DNA of 64,000 nt, taken from the NCBI RefSeq assembly GCF_009930795.1, contig NZ_CP017146.1, positions 2,542,001-2,606,000 on the forward strand, read 5' to 3'. The translations under genes were made by a program, and so were the position numbers. The stretch comes from Marisediminicola antarctica (GTDB taxonomy: Bacteria; Actinomycetota; Actinomycetes; Actinomycetales; Microbacteriaceae). Shown here one piece after another: positions 43,786 through 51,594 of the stretch; within the stretch, counting starts at the first letter, position 1; each line of letters opens with the position of its first letter. Under the pieces are notes generated by a model that was not told where the DNA came from, did no database searches, and saw only the letters and a list, made by a program, of their open reading frames with translations.

Positions 43786-45567
43786 CTAGGGTTCCTCGTC
43801 CCAGCGGGTGCCCTCGAGGTCGCCGCGCAGCGTGCCGGTCGCGTCGTCGACGGCGGTGCCGACCGTCTCCGCGAACCGCTCCGGCGGAAATCGCCCGCCG
43901 AGGCCATAGGCGCGCAGGAGATCCTTCACCGGGCCCTTCATCTCGGCGAAGATCAGGGTGATCCCGCGGGAAGCGAGGAAGTTGTCGAGCTCGACCAGCT
44001 CGTCAATCGCCGTGGTGTCAATGTCGGTGATGGGCTCGGCCGCGAGGATCACGGTGCGCACACCGACGCCGGCCGCGGCGACCGTCTCGCGCACGTAGTC
44101 GTCGAACAACCCGCCGTTCGCAAAGAAGAGCGGTGCGTCGAAGCGCACGATCACGATGCCGGGCAGGCGTTCACCGTCGGGATGGCGTGAGAGATCGTGG
44201 TAGCCGCGAACGCCGCGCCGGCGGCCGAGCTCTGCCCGGTACGGTCGCCACGCCTGATTGACGAATGCCACGAAGGAGAGCCCGATCGCGACCGCGATGC
44301 CCTGGATCACCCCGACGGCGAGCACCCCGACCAGCGCCGCGAGCGACAGGAACGCGTCGACCCGGTTCATCCGGGCGATGGCGATAACACCCTTCACGTC
44401 GATGAGGCTGCCGGCGGCGACTATCACCACCGCGGCGAGCGCCGACGAGGGAAGGTACGCCGTCAGCCCGGGAGCGATCAGCATAAACACGACGATGAGT
44501 GCCGCGCCGACCAGACCGGTGAGCTGGGACCGGGCGCCCGCCTTCTCGGCGACCGGGGTGCGCGACGAGGATGCCGAGATCGGGAATCCGCCGAACAATC
44601 CGCTCGCGAGGTTGGACACCCCGATCGCCGCCATCTCCTGGCTGCCGCTGACCGACTCGCCGCGCCGCGCCGCGAAGGTGCGCGAGAGCACGGCGGTGTC
44701 GGTGAAGGCGATGAGGGCGATGCCGAGAGCGGGCAGCGCGAGCTCCGCGACATCCGCCCACCCGATGCCGCCGAGCGCCGGCGTCGGCACACCCTGCGGG
44801 AGTGCCCCGACCACGGGCAGCCGTTCCGACAGCCCGAGGATCGCGGTGAGCGCGGTCGCGAGCACCACCGCCACCAACACGCCGGGCACTCGCGACAGGA
44901 ACCGGCCGAACATGACGATCACGGCGAGCGATCCGAGACCGACGGCCAGCGCCAGGGTGTCGATGCGGCCCTCGGCAATGCCGACGACGATAGCGGAGAC
45001 GTCGCTGAGCGGGGACTCCCTCTCGATCGAGAACCCGAGCAGCGGTGGTATCTGCGAGACAAGCACGAGCAGGGCGATCGCGTTGAGGTAGCCGACCCGG
45101 ATCGGCTTGGAGATGAGGTCGGTCACGAAGCCGAGCCGCAGCAGTCCCCCCACGAGCAGGATCACGCCGACCATGAGGGCGAGCAGGCCAGCGAGCGCGA
45201 CCGCGCGCTCGTCGTTGCCGAGTGCAAGCGGGAGGATCGCGGCGGCGATGATCGGGGCCAACGCCGAGTCGGGCCCGAGCACGAGGATGCGCGACGGCCC
45301 GAAAATCGCATACGCCAGGAGCGGGAGGATGGTGGCGTAGAGGCCGGTCTCCGGCGGTAGCCCCGCGACCTCGGCGTATCCGATACCGGCGGGGATCAGC
45401 AGGGCGGTAAGCACGACGCCGGCACGGAGGTCGGGCAGCAGCCATGCTCGGCGGTACCCGCGTGCGGTCTCGAGACCGGGTAGCCAGCGCCGGGGCCTCC
45501 AGTGTCCCGGCCCGAGGCGGCGAGACGCCGCGCCTCCAGTTGTTCCGTTGTCGCCCATTCGGCTCAT
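43786..45567 (-). CDS. SulP-family anion transporter with STAS domain
   Basis: A 593-residue SLC26/SulP protein. About 12-14 helices span residues 40-440 (LLIPAGIGYAEVAGLPPETG, the SulP signature; FGGFPISASSSRTPV), then a cytosolic STAS domain (about 465-580; IDTTAIDELVELDNFLASRG). Members carry sulfate, bicarbonate or dicarboxylates; the substrate here is unknown. The ATG at 45567 (or 45558) was chosen, dropping 22 atypical residues. Divergent from the RNA helicase gene across 119 bp. Confidence 0.9.
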   Translation of the reverse strand: MSRMGDNGTTGGAASRRLGPGHWRPRRWLPGLETARGYRRAWLLPDLRAGVVLTALLIPAGIGYAEVAGLPPETGLYATILPLLAYAIFGPSRILVLGPDSALAPIIAAAILPLALGNDERAVALAGLLALMVGVILLVGGLLRLGFVTDLISKPIRVGYLNAIALLVLVSQIPPLLGFSIERESPLSDVSAIVVGIAEGRIDTLALAVGLGSLAVIVMFGRFLSRVPGVLVAVVLATALTAILGLSERLPVVGALPQGVPTPALGGIGWADVAELALPALGIALIAFTDTAVLSRTFAARRGESVSGSQEMAAIGVSNLASGLFGGFPISASSSRTPVAEKAGARSQLTGLVGAALIVVFMLIAPGLTAYLPSSALAAVVIVAAGSLIDVKGVIAIARMNRVDAFLSLAALVGVLAVGVIQGIAVAIGLSFVAFVNQAWRPYRAELGRRRGVRGYHDLSRHPDGERLPGIVIVRFDAPLFFANGGLFDDYVRETVAAAGVGVRTVILAAEPITDIDTTAIDELVELDNFLASRGITLIFAEMKGPVKDLLRAYGLGGRFPPERFAETVGTAVDDATGTLRGDLEGTRWDEEP

Positions 45568-45686
45568 TGTGTCCCAGTTCCCGCGCACACAGAAGGGCCG
45601 CCCGCGAAGCGCTGCGCGGCCACCAACCCGCAAACCCGAGGAAAGGTTCGTGGGAGGAGGGGCACGCTATCGACTACCGTTGTACG

Positions 45687-47462
45687 GTGACGCATCCTGA
45701 CACGACCGCGCCGAGCGAGGCAGACACTGCCAGCGACGCTAAGACCTTCTCCGACCTCGGACTGAGCGACGCCATGCTCAAGGCGCTCAAGAGCGTGGGG
45801 TACGAGACCCCGTCGGCCATCCAGGCCGCGACCATCCCCCCGCTCCTCGCCGGCCGCGACGTTGTCGGCCTCGCCCAGACCGGCACGGGAAAGACCGCCG
45901 CGTTCGCGCTGCCGATCCTGTCGCGTCTTGACGTGTCGCAGAAGAACCCGCAGGCGCTTGTGCTCGCCCCCACCCGCGAGCTCGCCCTGCAGGTCTGCGA
46001 GGCGTTCGAGAAGTACGCGTCCCACATGCGCGGCGTGCACGTTCTCCCCGTCTACGGTGGCCAGGCCTATGGTGTGCAGCTCTCCGCCCTGCGGCGTGGC
46101 GTGCATATCGTCGTCGGTACCCCCGGCCGCATCATGGACCACCTCGCCAAGGGCACCCTTGACCTCTCCGAGCTCAAGTACCTCGTGCTCGACGAGGCCG
46201 ACGAGATGCTCAAGATGGGCTTCGCCGAAGACGTCGAGACGATCCTCGCCGATACGCCCGACGACAAGCAGGTCGCCCTCTTCTCGGCCACCATGCCGCC
46301 GCAGATCAGGCGCATCTCGCAGAAGTACTTGAACGACCCCGAAGAGATCACCGTCAAGAACAAGACGACGACCTCCGCGAACACCACGCAGCGTTACCTG
46401 ATGGTGTCGTACCCGCAGAAGGTCGACGCCCTCACCCGCATCCTCGAGGTCGAGAATTTCGAGGGAATGATCGTCTTCGTGCGCACCAAGAACGAGACGG
46501 AGACGCTCGCCGAGAAGCTGCGCGCACGCGGCTACTCGGCCATGGCGATCAGCGGCGACGTCGCCCAAGCCCAGCGCGAGCGCACCGTCAACCAGCTCAA
46601 GTCGGGCAAGCTCGACATCCTCGTCGCCACGGATGTCGCGGCGCGCGGCCTCGACGTCGAGCGGATCAGCCACGTCGTCAACTACGACATCCCGATCGAC
46701 ACCGAGTCGTACGTGCACCGCATCGGGCGTACCGGCCGCGCGGGCCGCAGCGGCGCCGCGATCAGCTTCGTCACGCCGCGCGAGCGCCGCCTGCTCGGCG
46801 CCATCGAGAAGGCGACCCGGCAGCCGCTCACCCAGATGCAGCTCCCGAGCGTCGACGACGTCAACATCACCCGGCTCGCGCGCTTCGACGACGCGATCAC
46901 CGAGGCACTCGGTCAGGCCGACCGTATTGGCGGATTCCGCGACATCATCGCCCACTATGTGCAACACCACGACGTGCCGGAGACGGATGTCGCCGCTGCC
47001 CTCGCGGTCGTCGCGCAGGGCGAAACGCCTCTGCTGCTCTCCCCTGACGATGCCCGGTTCCAGCGCCCCGAGCGCGAGCGACCTCCCCGCGACGACCGCC
47101 GGGACGACGGATGGGACCGCGCCGACCGGCCCGAACGGGCCGAGCGACGCCCCCGCGACAGCAACCGCAAAATGGCCTCGTTCCGCATCGAGGTCGGGAA
47201 GCGGCAGAAGGTGGAGCCGCGCCAGATCGTCGGGGCGATCGCCAACGAGGGTGGCCTGAGCCGGGAGGACTTTGGCGCGATCAAGATCCTCCCCGACTTC
47301 TCGATCGTCGACCTGCCCGCCGACCTGCCCGGCGACGTTCTCGAGCGGCTCAAGGACACCCGCATCAGCGGCAAGCTGATCGAGATCCGCCCCGACCGGG
47401 GCACCCCGGGCAGGCGTAACGCCGGCGGCGAGCGCCCGCCGCGCACGAGCTACCGCGACTAG
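45687..47462 (+). CDS. deaD: DEAD-box RNA helicase (DeaD/CsdA type)
   Basis: A 591-residue helicase: Q motif near residue 18-40 (FSDLGLSDAMLKAL, TPSAIQ), motif I AQTGTGKT, motif II VLDEADEM, motif III SAT, motif VI HRIGRTGRAGR. After the two RecA domains comes a charged Arg/Asp-rich linker (about 470-505) and a C-terminal DbpA-like RNA-binding domain (SFRIEVGKRQKVEPRQIVGA). It would unwind structured RNA in ribosome assembly and cold adaptation. GTG start at 45687 preceding THPDTTAPSE; no strong ribosome site is seen, so the start is moderately sure. Confidence 0.9.
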   Translation: MTHPDTTAPSEADTASDAKTFSDLGLSDAMLKALKSVGYETPSAIQAATIPPLLAGRDVVGLAQTGTGKTAAFALPILSRLDVSQKNPQALVLAPTRELALQVCEAFEKYASHMRGVHVLPVYGGQAYGVQLSALRRGVHIVVGTPGRIMDHLAKGTLDLSELKYLVLDEADEMLKMGFAEDVETILADTPDDKQVALFSATMPPQIRRISQKYLNDPEEITVKNKTTTSANTTQRYLMVSYPQKVDALTRILEVENFEGMIVFVRTKNETETLAEKLRARGYSAMAISGDVAQAQRERTVNQLKSGKLDILVATDVAARGLDVERISHVVNYDIPIDTESYVHRIGRTGRAGRSGAAISFVTPRERRLLGAIEKATRQPLTQMQLPSVDDVNITRLARFDDAITEALGQADRIGGFRDIIAHYVQHHDVPETDVAAALAVVAQGETPLLLSPDDARFQRPERERPPRDDRRDDGWDRADRPERAERRPRDSNRKMASFRIEVGKRQKVEPRQIVGAIANEGGLSREDFGAIKILPDFSIVDLPADLPGDVLERLKDTRISGKLIEIRPDRGTPGRRNAGGERPPRTSYRD

Positions 47463-47475
47463 CGCCGCACGCGGT

Positions 47476-48165
47476 TCACGGCAGCACCAGCCGGTCCAGA
47501 TCCCACGGCACGGCCCAGTCGAGCTCGTCGAACATGCGCGAGAGCACAATCGCGGTGAATCCCCAGATGAGTGCGCCGTCGAGAGTGATGAATGCGGGGG
47601 TGTGGAGGGTGCGACCGCGCCACTCGTGCGCAACGCTCGCGCGGTTCGCCGGGTCGAGCAGGTCGGCGACCGGAACGCGGAACACGTCTACCGACTCTCG
47701 GTGGTCGACCGCGACCACCTGCGAGGTGCGTGTCCACCATGCGGGAACGGGGATAACCACGTTGTTGCTGACCGGCAGCGGCAGTTCGGGCAGCATCCCC
47801 AGAATTTCGACGCCGTGCAGGTCGAGGCCCGTCTCCTCGACGGCCTCGCGCAGCGCCGTCGCGCCCGCGTCGGAGTCGGACGCGTCGACTCCCCCACCCG
47901 GGAACGAGATCTGCCCGGGGTGGTGCCCCATCGTCGCTGCCCGGCGCTGAAGCAGCACGTCGAGGTCGCGGGCCACCGGGCTCGCGACGGTGGCGGCCGT
48001 GGCCTGCGCCGGCAGCGAGTCGAGCACCCCGAATAGTACGAGCACGGCTGCGCGGCGCGCGCGGGCGTAGTCGAGCAGCATCCGCGAGGGATCCACCGAC
48101 CAGTCGAGCCCGCGCGCGCACAGGTCCCGGAGTTCGGCGCGGGCGTCACCGTTGGGCTGCGACAT
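47476..48165 (-). CDS. Nudix hydrolase, CoA pyrophosphatase type
   Basis: A 229-residue Nudix protein. The Nudix box runs from GGGVDASDSDAGATALREAV to EETGLDLHG, with all Glu residues present. Just before it, LLQRRAATMGHHPGQISFPG matches the CoA-pyrophosphatase motif LLTxRSxxLRxHxGQxxFPGG. It likely hydrolyses CoA or oxidised CoA to 3',5'-ADP and 4'-phosphopantetheine. Convergent with deaD after 13 bp. Confidence 0.88.
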   Translation of the reverse strand: MSQPNGDARAELRDLCARGLDWSVDPSRMLLDYARARRAAVLVLFGVLDSLPAQATAATVASPVARDLDVLLQRRAATMGHHPGQISFPGGGVDASDSDAGATALREAVEETGLDLHGVEILGMLPELPLPVSNNVVIPVPAWWTRTSQVVAVDHRESVDVFRVPVADLLDPANRASVAHEWRGRTLHTPAFITLDGALIWGFTAIVLSRMFDELDWAVPWDLDRLVLP

Positions 48166-48222
48166 GGCCGCAAGCCTAGGCGCGATACGCCCGCGCGTGC
48201 TCCGGCATACGTTCGGGCGGGG

Positions 48223-48246
48223 CTCAGACCCTCAGACCCTCAGACC
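48223..48246. repeat. 8-bp tandem repeat carrying the AHSA1 stop codon
   Basis: Three units of CTCAGACC, followed by a partial fourth (CTCAGTTC). The stop codon of the AHSA1 gene (48240-48242) lies in the last full unit. Each unit reads TGA on the minus strand in some frame, echoing the repeat at the malQ stop. Confidence 0.85.
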
Positions 48247-48734
48247 CTCAGTTCCGCGAGGATCGCGTCGATCTGTCCGATCGCCTCCCGCATGCCCTCC
48301 GCCATGCCCATCTCCATCATCTGCTCGAGCTGCTCGGCGCTCTCGAACCTCGACAGCGAGGTCATTCGGGTCTTGCCGCCGGCCGCCTCGAGCGTCACCA
48401 CGCCGTGCACAATGCCCAGTGCCTCGACGGGGGTACCGTCGTCGTCGGCGAACCCGTCGTCGAACTCGAATCTGGTCGGCTCCTCGATCGCGGTGATCTG
48501 CCACCATCCGCGGGGCTTCTCGCCCTCCGGACCGGTCATGTGATAGGCGGATCGCCCTCCAACCCGAAAGTCGTGCTTATCGAAGGTCGCCGGGTAGGTC
48601 GGCTGTCCCCACCAGCGCTCGAGCTGGCGCGGATCCTTCCAGAGCTGCCAGACCCGGTCGACGCTCGCATCAAACTCCGCGACGAACTTCATCGTGAGGG
48701 CCTCGGCGTCTTTCTCGATGCTCACTACGGTCAT
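48240..48734 (-). CDS. AHSA1/START-like SRPBCC domain protein
   Basis: A 164-residue single-domain protein of the Aha1-type SRPBCC fold: FVAEFDASVDRVWQLWKDPR, LERWWGQPTYPATF, GWWQITAIEEPTRFEFDDGF and a final helix REAIGQIDAILAELRV. Such proteins bind hydrophobic ligands and in actinobacteria are commonly encoded with an ArsR regulator, as here (ATGA overlap). The ligand is unknown. The stop codon is inside a tandem repeat. Confidence 0.88.
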   Translation of the reverse strand: MTVVSIEKDAEALTMKFVAEFDASVDRVWQLWKDPRQLERWWGQPTYPATFDKHDFRVGGRSAYHMTGPEGEKPRGWWQITAIEEPTRFEFDDGFADDDGTPVEALGIVHGVVTLEAAGGKTRMTSLSRFESAEQLEQMMEMGMAEGMREAIGQIDAILAELRV

Positions 48735-49141
48735 TGCTTCATTCCTTTCCTATCTTCTGCCAGCAGCTGGTCCATGCGATCAGCCCGGCCACGCCAGATC
48801 TCCCCATAGGAGTCGAGCAACCGTGCCGCCCTGTGGAGCGTGCTCGGGTCAGGGTGCACGATCTGCTCCCTCCCGCGACGCTCCTTGGTGACGAGCCTCG
48901 CCCGCTCGAGCACCGCCACGTGCTTCTGCACCGCGGCGAAGCTCATCGTGTACGCGCGCGCCAGATCAGAGACCGACTGCTCCCGGGTGCTCACGCGGGC
49001 GACGATGTCGCGGCGAGTCGCATCCGCCAGGGCCTGGAAGATGCGATCCACGTCGGTGTCGCTCAACTCGGTGTCGCTCAACTCGGTGTCGCTCAACTCG
49101 GTGTCGCTCAACTGGGTGTCGCTCAACTTTTCTACAACCAT
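48731..49141 (-). CDS. ArsR-family transcriptional regulator with N-terminal repeat
   Basis: A 136-residue winged-helix regulator: DVDRIFQALADATRRDIVAR, SVSDLARAYTMSFAAVQKHV (recognition helix) and VLERARLVTKERRGREQIVH (wing). The ArsR metal-binding ELCVC motif is absent, so it is of the non-metal class that partners AHSA1 proteins. Residues about 5-29 are five copies of an LSDT[EQ]-type pentapeptide from a 15-bp repeat. It probably represses its own two-gene operon; upstream, ACAACCATTTGGTTGT (49133-49148) forms an inverted repeat at the start codon that could be its operator. Confidence 0.87.
   Translation of the reverse strand: MVVEKLSDTQLSDTELSDTELSDTELSDTDVDRIFQALADATRRDIVARVSTREQSVSDLARAYTMSFAAVQKHVAVLERARLVTKERRGREQIVHPDPSTLHRAARLLDSYGEIWRGRADRMDQLLAEDRKGMKQ
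49053..49127. repeat. 15-bp tandem repeat (5 units) at the ArsR gene 5' end
   Basis: Four identical copies of TCGGTGTCGCTCAAC and a fifth differing by one base encode the acidic LSDTE repeat at the N-terminus of the ArsR protein. Near-identity of units implies recent expansion. Confidence 0.92.
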
Positions 49142-49148
49142 TTGGTTG
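49133..49148. promoter_or_regulatory. Possible operator at the ArsR start
   Basis: The sequence ACAACCATTTGGTTGT is an imperfect inverted repeat (ACAACCA with TGGTTGT) spanning the ArsR start codon. An operator overlapping the start would suit autorepression. This is inferred from symmetry and position only. Confidence 0.35.
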
Positions 49149-49230
49149 TACGTGAGCCCTCAGCTCGCGACGACGCAACGGGCAGCTTTACCCCTGTCGT
49201 GCACGGCGACCGCGGGTCTGCGTTGGACGC

Positions 49231-49663
49231 ATGGTGGAGCAGATCACGCCGAGGCAATTCCATGATGGCACCGGAGTTGAAGATTGGCGGATGCTGCGAA
49301 CCATCACCCCGACATCGACCTGCGCTACGACGACGTCATGGTGCGACTGATCACGCACGAACTCGGCGGGCTCAGCACTCGCGACGCCAACCTCGCGCGC
49401 CAGATCTCCAAGGTCGCCCGCGAACTCGACATTCCGGCTGACCCGTCCGCCGTGCACGACATCGATCTGACCATCGACGCACTCGTCGCTCCGCAGGTCA
49501 TGCCGTTCTGGCGCAGGTTGCTCGGCTACACGCAGGTCGGCGACGCAGACCTCGACGATCGGCACGGGCGCGGACCCTCGATCCGGTTCCAGGAGTCGAA
49601 TGGGCGCTGGCCGACGCCGAGGGTAACGAGATCGACGTGGCCACATGGATGGGTCGCGACTGA
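49231..49663 (+). pseudogene. Decayed pterin-4a-carbinolamine dehydratase/VOC fusion gene
   Basis: Three fragments of one family lie in sequence but in different frames. From ATG 49231: MVEQITPRQFHDGTGVEDWR, the dehydratase start. Then from about 49284, another frame: ADAANHHPDIDLRYDDVMVR through PFWRRLLGYTQVGD and GPSIRFQES. Finally, to the TGA at 49663, a third frame: WALADAEGNEIDVATWMGRD, the VOC domain end. About 35 residues are missing at the first junction and about 60 at the second. An ORF through 49284-49808 exists, but its last 70 residues are out-of-frame. Confidence 0.85.
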
Positions 49664-49671
49664 CGGTGGCG

Positions 49672-50367
49672 TCATTCAGGCGCCATGCGCCCCCGTGGGG
49701 GCAACTCCCACTCGTCGTTGGGAGTGCGGAGCACCCGAAGCGCGAGGAAGGCCATCCCGAGCGTGGTCAGATTCCACGCCACCAGGTCCAGCCAGCGCAG
49801 ATCCGTGATGACTGCGACGAGGTGCAGCGGCTGCGACACCACTAGAAGGATGGCCACAAGTCGAGGCATCAATTTCGCGCGAAGACCGAGAACGCCAAGC
49901 AGGACGACTCCGACGATGTGTCCAATGATGAAGACCGAGAGGATCAAATCCTGGCTGGGCAGGCGGATCAGTTGTTCGCCGAGCGCGGTGACCTCGCCCG
50001 GAGAGAGCCCCAGGTTGGTCGCGGCGAGTAGGGCAGCGTCAATTCCCAACAAGACCCCCAGCGCGAGATACCCGGGGATGAGGAAGCCACCGGTCACGAG
50101 CGCCAGCGTCGGTCGATATCGCCTGACGAGTTGGAGTGCCGCCCACGCCCCAGGGAGCAGGGTGAATAACGCGATGACCCCGCACCAGACGACCACGTGC
50201 TGGGCGCCTGGATTAGCGACCACCGCCTCGCCGGCCGGTGCACCCGGAATCAGGAACCGGATCACGGACACGGCGACCGGCCCGATGGGCATCAGGAGCG
50301 CCGCCAGCGTGCGGTCGAAGGTGCGGTGATCCCGCACCGTCTCTGCTCTCGTGCGCTCGGCGGTCAC
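49672..50367 (-). CDS. Integral membrane protein of unknown function
   Basis: A 231-residue protein with about six hydrophobic helices, including RTLAALLMPIGPVAVSVIRF, HVVVWCGVIALFTLLPGAWA and VFIIGHIVGVVLLGVLGLR, the last with an HIVG motif. The topology resembles DUF4386-like proteins, but no firm family is assigned. The GTG at 50367 overlaps the stop of the next membrane gene (GTGA). Two membrane genes next to a divergent two-component system are plausible targets of it. Confidence 0.7.
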   Translation of the reverse strand: MTAERTRAETVRDHRTFDRTLAALLMPIGPVAVSVIRFLIPGAPAGEAVVANPGAQHVVVWCGVIALFTLLPGAWAALQLVRRYRPTLALVTGGFLIPGYLALGVLLGIDAALLAATNLGLSPGEVTALGEQLIRLPSQDLILSVFIIGHIVGVVLLGVLGLRAKLMPRLVAILLVVSQPLHLVAVITDLRWLDLVAWNLTTLGMAFLALRVLRTPNDEWELPPRGRMAPE

Positions 50368-50750
50368 AAGGCGGCCCTCGGGCGCTGGAGCAAGAGCACG
50401 ACCGCCACCACGGTGATGAGCACTGTGGCGGCCGCGAGAGAGATCGCCTCCACCGGAACCCCCGCAACAAAGAACGCCGGCAGCGCTGTCAGTGCGGCAA
50501 TCGATCGCACGGCCACAATCACCCAGATGGACCATGTCGCGCCTCGCCAGGCCGGCACGGCAGCGGCGGCGGTGACCATCCCAGCGACGATCGAGGCTGA
50601 GCTGACCGCTGTGGGAACAACGCCTCCCGAAATGAGCTGAATAACGCCGAACACGATGTCGGATGCACCGAGCAGGACCGCGAGGAGCAGGCCATTGCGG
50701 GTGGCGGTTGAGATCCCGGATTTGTGACGGGAAGGAGAATCAACGGACAT
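50364..50750 (-). CDS. Four-helix membrane protein of unknown function
   Basis: A 128-residue protein with four helices (GLLLAVLLGASDIVFGVIQL, VSSASIVAGMVTAAAAVPAW, VIVAVRSIAALTALPAFFVA, AATVLITVVAVVLLLQ). First gene of a two-gene operon, divergent from the response regulator across about 175 bp. AGGAGG-like sequence lies upstream of its ATG (50750). The family was not recognised. Confidence 0.7.
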   Translation of the reverse strand: MSVDSPSRHKSGISTATRNGLLLAVLLGASDIVFGVIQLISGGVVPTAVSSASIVAGMVTAAAAVPAWRGATWSIWVIVAVRSIAALTALPAFFVAGVPVEAISLAAATVLITVVAVVLLLQRPRAAL

Positions 50751-50925
50751 GGCAAATACCTCCTTGGTTGTGACAGCGGGTGCTGTCGACCAAGCGTGAC
50801 CGCCTGGTGCATGCGGCGGATGAGTGCGAGACCTCGATCTTCGCGGCGTCGCCGGGAACTTTTGCCCAGACGCGGTAGGGGTTGGCCCCTATTCGGCCTC
50901 GCCGCCGCGCGGCCATAATCAGGCC

Positions 50926-51594
50926 ATGACAGTCGAAGCCGATGCGCGCCCCGAGCCCATCCGGGTGCTTCTCGCGGACGACCACCCAGTGGTCCGGCAC
51001 GGCCTCGTCGCCCTGCTGGGCACACTGCCGGGAATCGAGGTCGTCGGCCAGGCAAGTTCGGGAGCAGAAGCCGTTCGCGAGACCGCGCTCGCCAAGCCCG
51101 ACGTGGTCATCATGGACCTGCGGATGCCGGATCTGAGTGGCGTCGAGGCGACAGAGCGAATCCTGCGCCACGCTCCCGGCGTCGGCGTCCTGGTGCTCAC
51201 CATGTTCGACGAAGACGAGATGATCGCCGACGCGCTCCGTGCCGGCGCTCGCGGATACCTACTGAAGGGCGCAGAGCAGGAGGAGATCGAACGGGCGATC
51301 AGAGCCGTCGCCGCAGGCGAGGCGATCTTCAGCAGCACCGTCGCCGCGCGGGTTCTCGGTCGTCTCTCGAGCCCCGCCGCCGTGGTGTTGCTCCCGCAGA
51401 TAACCGAGCGCGAACGGCAGGTTCTCACGCTCATTGCCTCGGGGCTCGATAACACCTCTATCTCGTTGCGGCTGAATCTTGCGCCCAAGACCGTGGGCAA
51501 CCACATCTCTTCCATCTTCCTCAAGCTCGGTGTCGCGACCCGAAGCCAAGCCATCGTGCTGGCGAGGGAGTCCGGTCTGGGCGGTCATGATTGA
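50926..51594 (+). CDS. NarL/LuxR-family response regulator
   Basis: A 222-residue regulator: receiver domain (about residues 12-128) with Asp18-Asp19, phospho-acceptor Asp64 in VVIMDLRMPDLSG and Lys in GYLLKGA; LuxR-type HTH domain (about 155-218) with TERERQVLTLIASGLDNTSI and the recognition segment NLAPKTVGNHISSIFLKLG. It partners with the overlapping histidine kinase gene. The ATG at 50926 was chosen because the receiver family begins about ten residues later. Confidence 0.92.
   Translation: MTVEADARPEPIRVLLADDHPVVRHGLVALLGTLPGIEVVGQASSGAEAVRETALAKPDVVIMDLRMPDLSGVEATERILRHAPGVGVLVLTMFDEDEMIADALRAGARGYLLKGAEQEEIERAIRAVAAGEAIFSSTVAARVLGRLSSPAAVVLLPQITERERQVLTLIASGLDNTSISLRLNLAPKTVGNHISSIFLKLGVATRSQAIVLARESGLGGHD

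Noticed and set aside
45564-47633. 689-codon frame antisense to deaD
   Set aside because: No recognisable domain and it spans two intergenic regions; the helicase motifs decide the strand.
49284-49808. 174-codon ORF as an intact gene
   Set aside because: Only the first 105 residues match a family; the rest is out of frame and the true C-terminus is found in another frame, so the locus is called a pseudogene.
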